This document shows positions 11,295-23,607 of a stretch of DNA of 64,000 bases, piece after piece (the stretch's first letter is position 1; every line of letters begins with the position of its first letter). The position numbers were made by a program, and so were the translations under genes. The stretch comes from Tetragonia tetragonoides (taxonomy: Eukaryota > Streptophyta > Magnoliopsida > Caryophyllales > Aizoaceae): contig CM076143.1 in the NCBI GenBank assembly GCA_038025085.1, positions 35,176,501 through 35,240,500 of the forward strand, written 5' to 3'. The notes under the pieces are model-generated. The model ran no database searches. It saw only the letters and a program-made list of their open reading frames with translations, and was not told the DNA's origin.

Positions 11295-12488
11295 TGTAGA
11301 CACCAAAAATTGTGTCCATGATAAGTCCCCATAAAAACCCGATGATGAGAGGATTAGATTTTGCTCGAACTTGGGTTGTGAGAATAAATGCTCTGATGAT
11401 TAGCCCAGTTCATTTGAATTAACCAGTGGAAGCCTTTTATACAGGTGATCTAAACCATTTTGACTCAATTCAATTGGAGTCCAAAACTGAGACATAGGCT
11501 TCTTTGAACCTAAGGGCCCGAAAGGGAACCCAAACCCAAGAGTCAACCCTTGGTCAAACAAGGGAGCTCAGTCAATCCCGCGAGGACCCCCTCGGAAAAG
11601 CCTCCCCCTCTTAGAAAAGCAGTCAGGCGCCTGGACCTCTTTTCGCGGACGTCAAATTCGAGGCCCATTCGACTTCCGTGCCAAACCCTGGCAGCTCCCC
11701 CTCTTCTATATAAATAAACCTTAGGGTTCAGTTGAAGAGGTTGGCAGTTAGAGACCCCTAGGTTGGACATTCTCTCTCACATTAAACCAGAAATTCTGAT
11801 TCTACTCCTTCTTTAGGTTAGCCCTATCACCACAAATTAAACCTTCACCCTTCATCAAGAGCATGAATTAAAGCAATATAACCCAATAAGTTCATTGTGA
11901 GCATCCAGGTAATCCAACCTGAGGGTTTTCAATAAAATTTTATATTGTTTGTTAATACTAACGAATTTGGTTTATGTGATATGTACATGCATGTCGTGTT
12001 TTTGAGCAAAGGGCTTGTATTAAGCCTAATTATGGATGAATGAATGTATTAGATTTGCTATTTATTGCTTCTGATGATTAAATTATGCTTTGTTTGTGGA
12101 TTGGTGGGTGAATTATTTGTTTGTCTTCTAACTCACAGGTTTTAGCATATTTATCGTTTTCTAGCAATAAAGGCATGTAATTTGATAAAATGTTAAAAGT
12201 GGTCACCATAATAATGATTGTTCAACCCATTAGTTAAAAGTAGGAATTTGGACAAATTGAACCTTGTTTGGAACCGTAGCATTAATAATTATATTGAATC
12301 GATTAGTAAAGGCCGTTGTTGTCAACGGGCGAGTTGGGTGCCTAACACCTTCCTAGCTCGTACTCACGCCCCCGAATTCATTTATGAAGTCAATTTCTCC
12401 AACAGGGACTGGGGTGCACAGGGATTGAATTGACGTCTTTCTAGACTATCGACATGATTCCAAGATTTCCAAATTACCTTAAATTTGG
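11295..12488 (+). repeat. LTR of Tat element A
   Basis: Begins TGTAGACACC directly after the purine tract. A TATA box (CTATATAAATAAACC) lies at about 11707-11721. Near the 3' end is the block GGGCGAGTTGGGTG plus CCTAACACCTTCC (12328-12356), which is shared, diverged, with the C and D LTRs. The 3' limit is set by a primer-binding-site-like TGGCGACTTCC at 12489; the canonical CA terminus is not obvious, so the end is approximate. Confidence 0.8.
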
Positions 12489-12650
12489 TGGCGACTTCCG
12501 ACAATCTTAATCATGTGCTTAGTGTAAAAGGAAAATCTTCATGTGCATTCATACTAAAAGATTCATGAAAACCTGAACAATCGAGCTCTCCCAGGCTACC
12601 CGGAAACCCGAAAAAGGGGCGAAGGAAAAGGGGAGAAACATCCGGTAGCC
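12489..12650 (+). other. Primer-binding-site-like motif and leader remnant after LTR A
   Basis: TGGCGACTTCC at 12489 resembles the first half of the Tat primer-binding sites at 42663-42680 and 52453-52470. About 150 bp of non-coding sequence follows before an abrupt switch to chromovirus 3' sequence at about 12651. An LTR followed by leader suggests that a second, lost copy of A was joined at this LTR, or that this LTR is the 5' one of another copy. Confidence 0.45.
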
Positions 12651-12723
12651 TACACCTTCGTATGGTAAACTCGTTTTGTTTTTTGAAGTGATTAATTCAT
12701 GACTTCTTTTAAGGAGGGTAGAA
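12651..12723 (+). other. Chromovirus 1, 3' untranslated end and purine tract
   Basis: CTTCGTATGGTAAACTCG through CTTTTAAGGAGGGTAGAA matches the bases just before the 3' LTR of chromovirus 2 (23796-23885). The next base begins the LTR. No coding part of this copy is present; the sequence to the left belongs to Tat element A. Confidence 0.75.
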
Positions 12724-13502
12724 TGTGATACCCTGATATTTTCTATAATTATTATATTCATTTATAAATGTTTATAAATAGTTTCGGAGATTAAATCGTA
12801 GTTATATTCAAGGATTCGATTTATTCAATTAAAGCCATAATAATATTAATTATTATTATGAGACTTTCGTAAATTACATTTATCAATTTTGAGGAGTTTA
12901 ATTAAATTGTTTTATGTATGAATAAGAATTATTCATATTGTTTTAATTAGTTTTAATTAGCTATTTAAATCAAAAAATATTAAATAAATTCCTAATCCTA
13001 CTAGTATTTGACTTGGGTTGACTGAGGGCCTATATAAGGAAAATGTGGAGGCAATTAATCAGTTTTCACAACTGATCAAACCCTCACCCACATTCTCTCT
13101 CTTCCTTCTCTCTCGCTCGCAACACTCCTCGGTCTCTCTCACCCTCACCGAGCTCTCTCCCTCTCCTCGGCACTTCCCCGGCGTCCTCCCGCAGCCCAGG
13201 TCACCGGACCACCGCCCCCACCGGCGGTAATCTCTTCTCACTCTCACTTTCTCTTTCTTTCTCCTTCTCTCTCTCTCTTCGCGTTCTCTTTCCCCGCCCC
13301 TATTTTCGGCACCGCGCCACTACGCCACCAGGCGGTGCCTGGGTGGTCGCCGGTGATGGCCCAAGGCGTCGGCTGGGCCCCTGCTCTCTCTTCTCTCTCG
13401 CTCGTTCTTTCTTTCTCTCTTTCACATCTCTTTCTTTGTCTCTCCTCTTCGTCGGAGCTCCGGCGACCACCACCACCGACCATGGTGATAAGTGGGTGGT
13501 GA
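12724..13502 (+). repeat. Chromovirus 1 LTR, left part (interrupted by Tat D)
   Basis: Starts TGTGATACCC. A TATA box (CCTATATAAGG) lies near 13027, and a CT-rich transcribed leader with CATGG/GGTGG blocks follows. It stops at 13502, where a Tat LTR starts. The remainder resumes exactly at 53981. The two parts minus a 5-bp duplication total about 2636 bp, against 2647 and 2581 bp for the uninterrupted LTRs at 14745 and 58730. Confidence 0.88.
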
Positions 13503-14744
13503 TGTAAGAACCCTCGCCTTTCCGGCGCCTAAATCGATGGTGTTTAGTTGGAATTAATGGTTCTTAAATAATTCGTCAAATGCAATTTAAATTTAATTAT
13601 AACAGGGAATAATAATTCGCAAGTAATGAAGCCGCCACCAATTTTTAGGAAACAATTGGAAACCATCAAAGTGCACCCAATTCCTATTGGGAATTGACTC
13701 ATACCCATGGGGCTAAATATTGAGTTCGGGGGTGTAGGTACGAAATAAACAAAACGAATCTCATCTAAATCGCCCGAATAAAGGCCTCTACTAAGCCTAT
13801 CCATGTCAAATATTTATCTATGCTATATAGTTCCATTTAAATCGGGTCGTCCAAGATCCTAAATTAACTAGGTGGGTTAAAGACAACCAAATTACCTATG
13901 TTATTATTTTGCACAATTTATATCTAATTTACATGCCTGCTATTATCAAGACATAAACAAGGGATAAGAGCAATAATTTAAGGCTCCAACCTACCACACT
14001 TTGCTAAACGCGTCAAGCATTGCACATACACATCATTAGATTTGTTAGTAACTTCAATGGAAGAACAACGCAAAAATATTAACTTTAAGCTAAAATAAAC
14101 CTAGGAAGTTGCTACATGCATGGACAAACTATAAAAAGATGCAAACTTGCATAAACTAATAAAAAGATGCAAACTTTAAATTAAGCTAATCATCCATAAT
14201 TATTTACAAGAACCCAAGCATGTAAATTTGTTTAACCATAATCAAAAGCTAAATAAAACATGATTATAAGCAATAAACAAGAGATTTAATTAAGAATTTA
14301 GGGTCTCAGGATGGTTAACCTGGACGTTCTATTCGAACGGGACTAGTAGAATTGGAATTGCTCTTCAATCTTGGGTGCTAGGTTGGGTGCAATGGCTTGC
14401 TTGAGTCTTCAAAATCTGAATTCTCTATGATTTGGAAATATTTGTGCTCTCAAAATTATAAACTGATCAACCTCTCTCAAAAGAGGGTGAAAGGGAGTAT
14501 TTACAGAGTTACGGGGCGGAATTAGGGGCTTAGGCAAGAAACCCGGCGCCAAAACTCGGCCCACCCAGAAAACAGGCCCAGCGGCCCGCCGTAAGGCGGA
14601 TGGAGCCGGGAACCTGATTGAGGCAAGTTCAAAGGCGTTGGAATCCTTATAACAAGGGCTAGCCAAAGACTAAGGTTTGAAGGAATTTGGTCTAGACTTT
14701 CGAGCAATGTCCATTTCTACTTACGTCCATGCTAATCCACTACC
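13503..14744 (-). repeat. Tat D 3' LTR, truncated
   Basis: Starts TGTAAGAACC and runs closely parallel to the complete LTR at 52472-53980, but lacks that LTR's C-terminal GC-rich segment and its last bases after CTAATCC. It ends at 14744, where the chromovirus 2 LTR starts. It carries the block with CGGGGGTGTAGGTACG and the CTCTCTCAAAAGAGGG region near the minus-strand promoter. Confidence 0.87.
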
Positions 14745-15240
14745 TGTGATACCCCAATATTTTCTATAATTATTATATTCATTTATAAATGATTTACAAA
14801 TAGTTCGGAGATTAAATAGTATATTCATTTAAGGATTCGATTTATTCAATTAAAGCCATAATAATATTATATTATTATGGGACTTTCATAAATTGCATTT
14901 ACTAATTTTGAGGAGTTTAATTAAAATGTTTTATATATGAATTAGAATTATTCATATTGTTTTAATTAGTTTTAATTAGCTTTTTAAATCAGAAAATTAT
15001 GAAAATAATTCCTAAACCTAGTAGTCCTTGACTTGGGTTGACTAAGGGCCTATATAAGGAGACAATTAGTCGATTTTGCAAACTAAGCCAAAACCCTCAA
15101 GCATTCACTCTCTCTCTCTCTCCTCTCGCCGTCCTCTCTCTCCCTCTCTCACCCGAGCTTTCTCTCTCCTCACTGCCGCCCGACTACCAGAGGATCGCCG
15201 GCAACCCCCTCCCGCCGGTACTCTCTCTCTCTCTTCTTCT

Positions 15241-15301
<61 letters not shown>

Positions 15302-15422
15302 CCTTGCTCTGTTTTGCTCCCTCTCCCCTGTTCGGGCTGTCGCGCCACCGTGAGCCATTACGGCGCCACCAGGCCATGCCTGGGTGGTCGCCGGTGATGA
15401 CCCATGGTCGCCGACCAAGCCC

Positions 15423-15464
<42 letters not shown>

Positions 15465-17391
15465 CCTTCTCTCTTTCTCGCATTCTCTTTTTCTCTCTTT
15501 CGCGATTCCTCTCTCCTCTCTTCGCCGGAGCTCCGGCGACCACCACCACCGACCATGGTGGCACGTGGGTGGTGTTGGTGGTGACCTAGACCTAGTTTTA
15601 AAAGTACGGTTTCATTTTTATATTTTTCGTAATTATTAATTCCATTTTCAGTATTTTTGATTTAATGTTTTTATTTTTCTGCACCCATTCAGAATCGGAA
15701 TTAGGATTTTCAAAAGCCTAGATTGGTTTAAATAAATCAAGGAATTTAATTAAAATATAAGATTGAGATTTCCGTACTGTTTGTATTTTCGTATTTAATT
15801 AATACTGATTCGGTAATTGTTTTTAATTAGGACCTAACGAGCAAGCGTGATTATTGTCGATTGGTTGGAGCATACATACTGTTGGTAGAGTTATAGTGGT
15901 AAGCTCTCATTCCTACCTTCTTCCGAAGCCCCATCAAAACTATTTTGATGTGTTATGTGCTAATGGAAAATTGTTGTAAATTTAATATGCAAAGCATGAT
16001 TAAATTATATCGTCATTATTATGAAGTTATTAAGCATCATTTACTGCTGTAAATATGAGTTATAATTAGCATGTTGATGTTAGCATGTTTTGGGAATTAA
16101 TTAGTCCATATGATGATTATTGGAAAATTGTTGAATAGCGAATTATTAATATTATTATGCTATTAATTATATGCTAATTGGTATGGGTATTATTGAGTGC
16201 TAGTGAGCACCTATATACTATCGTTGAATGTCTTTGGTGATTTGTGAATTTTTGGATATCGTATTACCCTGCCGAAGTGCTACCGAAATTGTGCTAGACA
16301 TTACTTGTCATCATTATTGAATTATCGTCGTTATTGAATTAAAGCATGTTTAATTCTCATCGTATTGAATTATCATTATCGTCGTTTATTTACTATTCAT
16401 TGTCAAGAGCATGAAATGAATTAGTAAGTCGTGGTCTCGTAGTACCACTTATGTCAACCAATGCAAATCATGTGAATTGAATTAAATGAGAGTAAGACTC
16501 CTAATGGATCCCAAGGAGTAGTCGAGCAATCGGGATTGCACCTAATAGTGTAGTTCAAGGGATGAGTGATTCCCAAGTTACTTATGGACACCTCGCAGTG
16601 TGTCTGGGACGGATCGTTCCCCATTTACTAAGTCCTCTAGGCTCGTGTAATTGTACTAGAGGTAGTGTGCACTCTAGAGTCATTAAGTCCACGGTGTGAT
16701 TGTATCTTCGATGAACAGTATGGGTAATCGCTATTCTATTCGCTCTCTTACATCTCTCTAATCAAAACGGATTGTCTATGTCGTATTTTGTATGATCACT
16801 ATACAGGAATTGTATGTAAAAGAATGTCATTATGCATATGCTTGATTATATGCTTATGTGCGTATGCAAATGAATTTCAATGATTCTTCTAAAACCACAG
16901 GTAAGGTTTGCGAAATGTTTTTACTGGGTACGAATGACGTTTATTCAGTTTATCTGATTTTTGTTTCTCTTTTGTCTCTTTTCTTTTCTTCTGTATTTTG
17001 TTTCCGTCACGGAAACCAAAGTGCAGGTTTAGTTGATTGAGGACGTACATCTTGGAATATAGAGTTGGCGTCGGTTTTTAGAACTGTTTCTGTTCAGTTT
17101 AGATCGTTGGGATTTTTATTGGATTTAGCCCTTTGAAGGCAAGTTGTAATAAATTTGGTTTAATGGTTTTTAGCTCACTATATAGAAAACTCTGATATTA
17201 ACTGTTTACCTTGTTTAGTTCCTTAGTAGGCTCCTTTTGATGCCTAGTCTTTCTTTCTGCCTAGCATTTACTCCTTAGTGATAAATGTTGCAGTGACATC
17301 CCCTAGGGTTCGGGACGGTTCATCGGTGTCGAGTCGTGCACAACGACGTTGATAGTTCCCAGGAAATCATTGCGAATTCGGGGGTGTTACA
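14745..17391 (+). repeat. Chromovirus 2 5' LTR (2,647 bp)
   Basis: Runs from TGTGATACCCC to GGGTGTTACA. The TATA box CCTATATAAGG is only about 300 bp in, so U3 is short and R-U5 is over 2.2 kb. The early transcribed part is CT-rich, with long (CT)n runs at about 15243-15298 and 15425-15457. The rest is AT-rich without credible genes; apparent Leu-Ser repeat frames are readings of the CT tract. It is similar throughout to the LTRs at 12724/53981 and 58730. Confidence 0.92.
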
Positions 17392-17405
17392 AATCGTATC
17401 AGATT
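17392..17405 (+). other. Degenerate primer-binding site of chromovirus 2
   Basis: TCGTATCAGATT, two bases after the LTR end, corresponds to the intact TGGTATCAGAGC in chromovirus 3 (61313), which is the usual initiator-Met tRNA site. Several substitutions would weaken priming. Confidence 0.8.
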
Positions 17406-17534
17406 AGTTTCATTTTGGAGAAAATAAAATATAATTAAAGCCGTTGAGCATAGTAGTCCTAGAAGATAGGAATTATTTTAAATCACTTTGCTTGTGATTT
17501 ATAATGTTCTTATTGTTTGATTGTCTACCTGTAG

Positions 17535-18314
17535 ATGGTAAGGACAAGAAAGACCGCGCGAATTACGACCGCACACCAAAGGGCACGCACCCTAGCCCAT
17601 CGTGCACCATATGCGGAATACGTAGCTTTATCGGATAGTGAATCGACAGGAAATGACGCAAACTTACGCCGTAAACCCGCGCAAGATCGCGCCGCACGCG
17701 TGATCGTCGTACGCAACGAGAGAGACAACAACATCGCGCCTACTCCTGCACCTATTGCTGCACCTACTCCTGCTACAAATTGGTCTCCTCCTATGGAGTC
17801 GTTCTTTGCTACTGATTCTGAGCTGGAGGATATACATATCTATATACGAGGTTCTTACACTATGATCGAGCGTTATCAATACGAGAATCGCACGAGTCTA
17901 CATGAAGGCTTATAGGTAGAGCTACTGCTAGCTGGTCTGCCTAACATCCATCCTTGGATGGGACTCAAGGAGAAGTACGACGACGTAGTCTCCAAGAGCG
18001 GTCACTTGCACGAGAAGAAGTACGGAGAAGGTACGAGATGGTCTCTTTGCTTTAGAGGCGTCGCAGCTGAGTTATGCCTATCCGAGTTCGAGTGGAAGGT
18101 GAACCACGTGCTAGTGCCTGCGCCGAAAGGTATGTGCGAGTATTGCTGGACCAAGAAGCGCAAGCATGCAGATGATTTTAGGAAGCGTTTCATGCCCTAG
18201 AAATTCGGTGGATATGCTTATCCATACACGCCCTGCAAAGAGGTGAAGCCTAGGAGGAAGGACGATCACGATGAGTCCCGTAGCGCGAAGAAGATGTGTG
18301 CGACTGCCAAGTAG
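17535..18314 (+). pseudogene. ORF0 of chromovirus 2: conserved upstream ORF of unknown function
   Basis: A single frame of 260 codons from ATG at 17535 (MVRTRKTARI), with two in-frame TAG codons (17913, 18198). Where chromovirus 3 has Trp and Gln codons, these are one-base changes. The N-terminal half is basic then Pro/Ala-rich. The conserved core begins at SFFATDSELEDI and includes YTMIERYQYENRT, VELLLAGLP, GLKEKYDDVV, FEWKVNHVLVPAPK, a CEYCWTKKRK Cys pair and FRKRFMP. It lies between primer-binding site and gag, out of frame with gag-pol. I recognise no family. It could be a chromovirus-specific accessory protein or a captured host domain. Confidence 0.7.
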
Positions 18315-19010
18315 AACAAGATTATTGCCTTAATAGTTTTACTTGAGTTTTATTGAACTTTTAGCTACTGTGATGGCCCTACGTGGTAAATTTTAATGTT
18401 GGTGTAGTTGCATAGGCCACAAATAATTATGATTACTATTTACTTGCCATTTGTCTCATTGCAAGAGTATTTCATTTGATTAAATGATATCGTTGAGAAT
18501 TTGTTCTATATGATCGTTTTATCACATAATTGCATGGTTGACTCATAGCTTCAAAATGCTATCTCGTATTTCCTAAACATGATGGGAAATCCATGTCGGA
18601 GTTATGGCGAAATTTTCATTGAGCATCATCATATCAATTGTGAGCCAAAGGCTAACATGTATTGTATGCAATCAAATGTCATTGTTTATTGCCCTACTAA
18701 AATAGTATGGAGCCTCGATGTGTGAACTGCGAATGTCATTGCTTATCAATCGTGTGAAACCAATGTGTCTGCTTTGTTATTGCATATCGAACTATTATGC
18801 ATGGGAACTGAGAACATTCAAAGCAAGTATGTTTCTTAGACCTACAATGTAAGGTCGATCATTGAAACTGATATGCTATTTGCTAAATGTCAAGAGATTG
18901 GTTTCAATTATAACCTATATCTCTCAATTAGACCTCAATTTGGGTCGAATGTGCCAATTTTCCTGAAATGGTGATCAACCATTGCTCTTTTATGTCTCAG
19001 ATTTGTTATA
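18315..19010 (+). other. Non-coding spacer between ORF0 and gag of chromovirus 2
   Basis: About 700 bp, AT-rich, without a credible open frame on either strand. It may hold the end of an ORF0 transcript or the leader used for gag. I see no repeat or promoter that I can support. Confidence 0.5.
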
Positions 19011-22000
19011 ATGGCAACCAACAACCGACTCGCGAGACTAGAAGTAGGTCTTACTAACGTAATCGAGCACATCACGCGCCAGCTAGAGCACCAAGAGCAA
19101 GATCACAACGCGCAGAACCCTGAAACGCGCAACTTTAGGGATTTTGATGCACTCAAACATCCGACGTTTGAGGGTGGCTCTGAGCCCACCAAGTTGGAGA
19201 ATTGGATAATAGAGTTCTAGAAGTTGTTTAGGAGACTAATCGGCCCAACAACATGAAGGTCAACCCCGCTACGTACTACCTGAAGGGTGAGGCTAACAAG
19301 TGGTGGAGCGATGTGGGCACTGATCTACTCACCATTGAGGAATATGGGTGGACTGAGTTCAAAGAGTCTATTCGTGAACAGTTCTATCCAAGAGCTGTCC
19401 GTCGCCAGAAGCAAGGGGAATTGGAGAACATCTATCAAGGAAAGCTATCTGTGGCTGAGTACGCAACAAAGTTCAACGAGCTTGCTGCTTTTGCACCTAA
19501 TTTGGTGACAACCTAAGCTGAACGGGTCGAGAGGTTCGAAGATGGCCTGAAGTGGGATATTCAGCGTTATGTTATGGGAAACTCGCGGACATTCCAAGGA
19601 TCTTAAGAGAAAGCGTTGAACCAAGAGCGTGCTGTGGATCGTCGTGATTCGTTACTCGGAAAGCATAAACGTGACGAAGGGAATTCTTCCCAATCGAATG
19701 GCGCAGATAAGAGGCCAAGACCGAACAACGGCAATCACAACAACCAAGGTGGTCAAAACCACAACGGGAACAAGAATCGTGACTCGAATAGTCATAGAGC
19801 TACGATCTTAGCTAGGAGGAATACGCCTTGTAGTTGCTGCAACAAGACGCATCCTTGCAAGAACTGTCGTGGCGATGTATTGCAATGCTACGAGTGCAAC
19901 AAGCCTGGTCACAAAGCTTCTGAATGCTGGAGTCGTGGAAGGAACGACAATGGTCAGAACCGCGATAACAACTACAATCGTGGTGGAAATGGAAATGCTA
20001 ATCGCGGAAATGGTGGTAACTACCGTGGAAATGGGGGTTACAACAACAACAACAACTGCAACATTACTGTTGCTCCTGCTACGAATAATCAAGCACTACT
20101 TTCCGCACTTGCCAACCCCGTGAAGAACAACAACAACAATAGGGGGGTGAATGGAAGGGTTTATGTGCTGAACCGCAATGAAGCTGAAGCGAACCCGAAT
20201 GTGATCGCTGGTACTTTTCTCGTTAACTCTCAACCTACTTTTGTTTTATTTGATAGTGGTGCAACACACTCTGTTCTTTCTAAGAGCTTTGCATCTAAGA
20301 TAGGTTTAGAGCCTAGTTCTGTGTATAGTGCAAATATTAGGAGGCAAGATGGAATGTTTGTTAATTGTAAAGCGTTGTATGAAAAGTGTCCAATTAGGAT
20401 AGCTGGTTCCGATTTGCCTGCGGATTTGATTCAGATGGATTTGAAGTATTTTGACGTGATTTTGGGAATTGATTGGTTATCCAAGTATAGGGCTAAGATT
20501 GAATGCTTTGAACAACGTGTGTCGTTGCGTGGACCGAAGCGTAGGAGGAATACCTACAAAGGAGTCGTGGTTAAGGCAAAGTTGAAGGTAGTGGCAACCA
20601 TGAAAGCAAAGGAGTGTATGACTAAAGGTGAAGAGATTTACCTATGTCTTGTAGTGGATACAAGTCGAGAAGCCGAAGTTTCAAAACCTATTCCAGTTGC
20701 TTCGGAGTACGCTGACGTCTTTCCAGACGAGATTCCAGGAATGCCTCCACAACGCATTATCGACTTCACGATTTACATAGCTCCAGGTTCTGCTCCGTTC
20801 TCGAAAGCTCCATATCGTATGGCTCCTGCAGAGATGAAAGAACTGAAAACGCAACTCAAGGAACTACTAGAGAAGGGATACATACGCCCGAGTGTATTGC
20901 CTTGGGGTGCTCCTACTCTATTCGTACGTAAGAAGGATGGTAGTATGAGACTGTGCATAGACTACCGAGAGTTAAACAAGATCACGATCAAGAATCGTTA
21001 TCCACTTCCGAGGATTGACGACCTATTTGACCAACTTCGTGGAGCGACTGTTTTCTCCAAGATCGATCTACGTTCAGGATACCATCAACTCAGGATTTCC
21101 GAGCCTGACATTGCAAAGACCGCGTTTAGGACGAGGTATGGACACTACAAGTTCACGGTGATGCCTTTTGGGTTGACGAACGCACCTTCAAAGTTTATGG
21201 ATATGATGAATCGTACGTTCCAGCCTTATCTCAATCAGTTCGTTGTTGCCTTTATTGACGATATTTTTGTCTATTCGAAGAACGCTGATGAGCACGAGCA
21301 ACACTTACGAACCATTTGGGAGATTTTGAGACGACATCAGTTGTATGACAAGCTGTCGAAGTGCGAGTTTTGGTTAGAAACTGTTTCCTTCTTAGGACAT
21401 GTGGTGTCTAAGAGTGGAGTTGTTGTTGACCCGGAAAATATTAGAGCTGTTATAGACTGGTCCGCACCGAAGAGCGTGACCGAGGTCCAAAGTTTTCTTG
21501 GGTTAGCTGGTTACTATCGTAGGTTTGTGGAAGGATTTTCCAAGATAGCGCAGCCTATGACAAACTTGATGAAAAAGACGACGAAGTTCATGTGGTCAGA
21601 AAAGTGTGAAGCTGCTTTTCAAGAGCTGAAGAAACGTCTTACAAGCGCGCTGATTTTGACTTTGCCATCGGGAATTGAAGGGTACGAAGTCTATAGTGAT
21701 GCGTCTAAGAATGGCTTAGGCTGTGTTTTGATGCAACATGGTAAGGTACTGGCTTATGCCTCAAGACAACTGAAGATGCACGAGGATAATTACCCTACTC
21801 ACGACTTAAAGCTCACTGCTGTCGTATTTGCCTTGAAGATTTGGAGACATTATCTTTTTGGTTCTGCTGTCAAGATGTTTACAGATCTCAAGAGTCTCAA
21901 GTACATATTCACGCAAAAGGAATTGAAAATGCGACAAAGAAGATGGCTAGAGTTATTGATAGAGTACGACATCGACATACAGTATCACGAAGGGAAAGCT

Positions 22001-23607
22001 AACGTGGTAGCTGACGCTTTGAGTAGAAAGACTCGTCATACGTTGAACACTTCTTTAGTACTTACAAGGGAGAACATTCGTGACTTGCAGAGTCTAGATG
22101 TGGAGATGGTGATGAAAGGTGACGTTCAATGTACCTTAGCACATATGTCAGTTCGACCAACCTTACTCGACGAGATAAAGGGTAAACAGAGTACAGATGA
22201 GGGTCTTCAACGGATTCTACGGCACAAGGACGAGGGTAGATCCGAGGGCTTTTCTATTGGTCAAGACGGTGTCTTGAGATTTCGTGATCGTGTCTGTGTG
22301 CCGAATGACCCGGAGATAAAGAGTCAGAATCTGGGTGAAGCTCACAATACACCTTATTCTGTACATCCTGGTGGAGACAAGCTTTACAAAGACCTTCGCC
22401 AAATGTTCTGGTGGAAAGGTATAAAACAAGATGTCGCTGAATTCGTGGCTAAGTGTCTGACGTGCCAGAAGGTGAAGGTCGAACACAAGAGACCTGATGG
22501 AATGATTCAATCGCTTGAGGTCCCTACATGGAAATGAAATTCGATTTCAATGGACTTTGTCATGGGTTTACCATTGACACAGAAGAAAAACAACGCCATT
22601 TGGGTAGTTGTGGATCGTTTGGCGAAAGTTGCGAGATTCATCCCAATGAATGACACTTGGGAAATGGAGAAGCTAGCGGATGCTTACGTCAAGGAAGTCA
22701 TGAGACTTTATGGTGTTCCAGAGGATAACGTTTCAGATAGAGATTCGAGATTTCTGTCACACTTTTGGCAGAAATAGCAAAAGCTTTTGGAAGCAAATTG
22801 AAGTTCAGTACTGCTTTTCATCCTCCAACTGATGGTCGGGCGGAAAGAACGATTCAGAACTTGGAGGATATGCTTTGAGCGTGTGCTCTCAAGTATCAAG
22901 GCTCGTGGGATACTCACATTCTGTTGATCGAGTTTTTATACAACAATAGCTATCATTCAAGCATTGATCGAGTGCCATATGAAGCATTGTATGGTAGGAA
23001 GTGTAGATCGCCAGTTTGTTGGAACGACATTAGTGAAACTGCAGTTTTGGGTCTTGAAATGATCCAGCAGACCGTCGATGTGGTCAAAGAGATTCAAGAA
23101 AAGATGCGTAGTGCTCAAGATCGCCAGAAGTCGTACGCAGATAGAGGTCGTAGACCTGAAGAGTTTGAGGTAGGAAGCAAGGTACTTTTGCAAGTATCTC
23201 CTACCAAAGGTGTCATGCGTTTTGGTCGTAAGGGGAAATTGAGTCCTCGTTACATTTGTCCTTACGAGATTCTGGAAAGGATTGGTGAGGTTGCTTATCG
23301 ATTAGCTTTACCTGTGGAACTTGTAAAAGTCCATAGTGTGTTTCATGTCTCTCAGTTGAAGCGATGCGTACATGATCCAACTCATGTCGTTCAACCTGAA
23401 ATGATCGATCTCGATGAAAGTTTGACTTATGAAGAGCATCCTATCAAGATAGTGGTCCGCAAAGAGCGCTCAACTCGAACAAAGACTATTCCGCTCGTCA
23501 AAGTCGTTTGGTTTCGACAAGGTCAAGGGGAAGCAACATGGGAAGCTGAATCAATGATGCGGGAGAAGTATCCAGACCTCTTCTTTGAAGGTACTAGTCC
23601 CACTTGA
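19011..23607 (+). pseudogene. Chromovirus gag-pol polyprotein with C-terminal chromodomain (Tekay/Del type)
   Basis: Gag starts MATNNRLARLEVG at 19011. After a stop at 19218 and a one-base shift near 19228 it continues with the capsid block YYLKGEANKWW. Two stops (19514, 19604) precede a long intact stretch (19616-22537, 973 codons). That stretch contains a CCHC knuckle [14 protein letters not shown] (19886-19927), protease FDSGATHS (D at 20252), RT with AFIDDI (about 21248), RNase H ([11 protein letters not shown]) and the integrase HH-CC zinc site. The integrase core is broken by TGA at 22535, a shift near 22775 and TGA at 22876. It ends with GPY/F-like sequence and a chromodomain (EEHPIKIVVR to TWEAESMM), which in this family binds modified histone H3 and directs insertion. 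Confidence 0.93.

Larger units (their letters stand above)
1..12488 (+). mobile_element. Ty3/gypsy Tat-lineage LTR retrotransposon A, 3' portion
   Basis: The window opens inside this element; its 5' LTR, gag and protease lie upstream. Visible in order: pre-RT spacer, RT, RNase H, second RNase H, integrase (all +), two antisense genes (4187-5715 and 6669-9684), a tandem-repeat 3' region (10421-11150), a purine tract (11281-11294) and an LTR starting TGTAGACACC at 11295. The second RNase H domain, repeat-rich 3' region and antisense genes between integrase and LTR point to the Tat clade (Ogre/Retand/Grande relatives). Assignment to the clade is firm; the family name is not. Confidence 0.9.

Noticed and set aside
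15038..15639. Overlapping Leu/Ser-repeat and Arg/Glu-repeat open frames on both strands
   Set aside because: They are translations of (CT)n microsatellite inside the chromovirus LTR; the same happens at 24240-24860 and 59003-59626. No conservation beyond the repeat.
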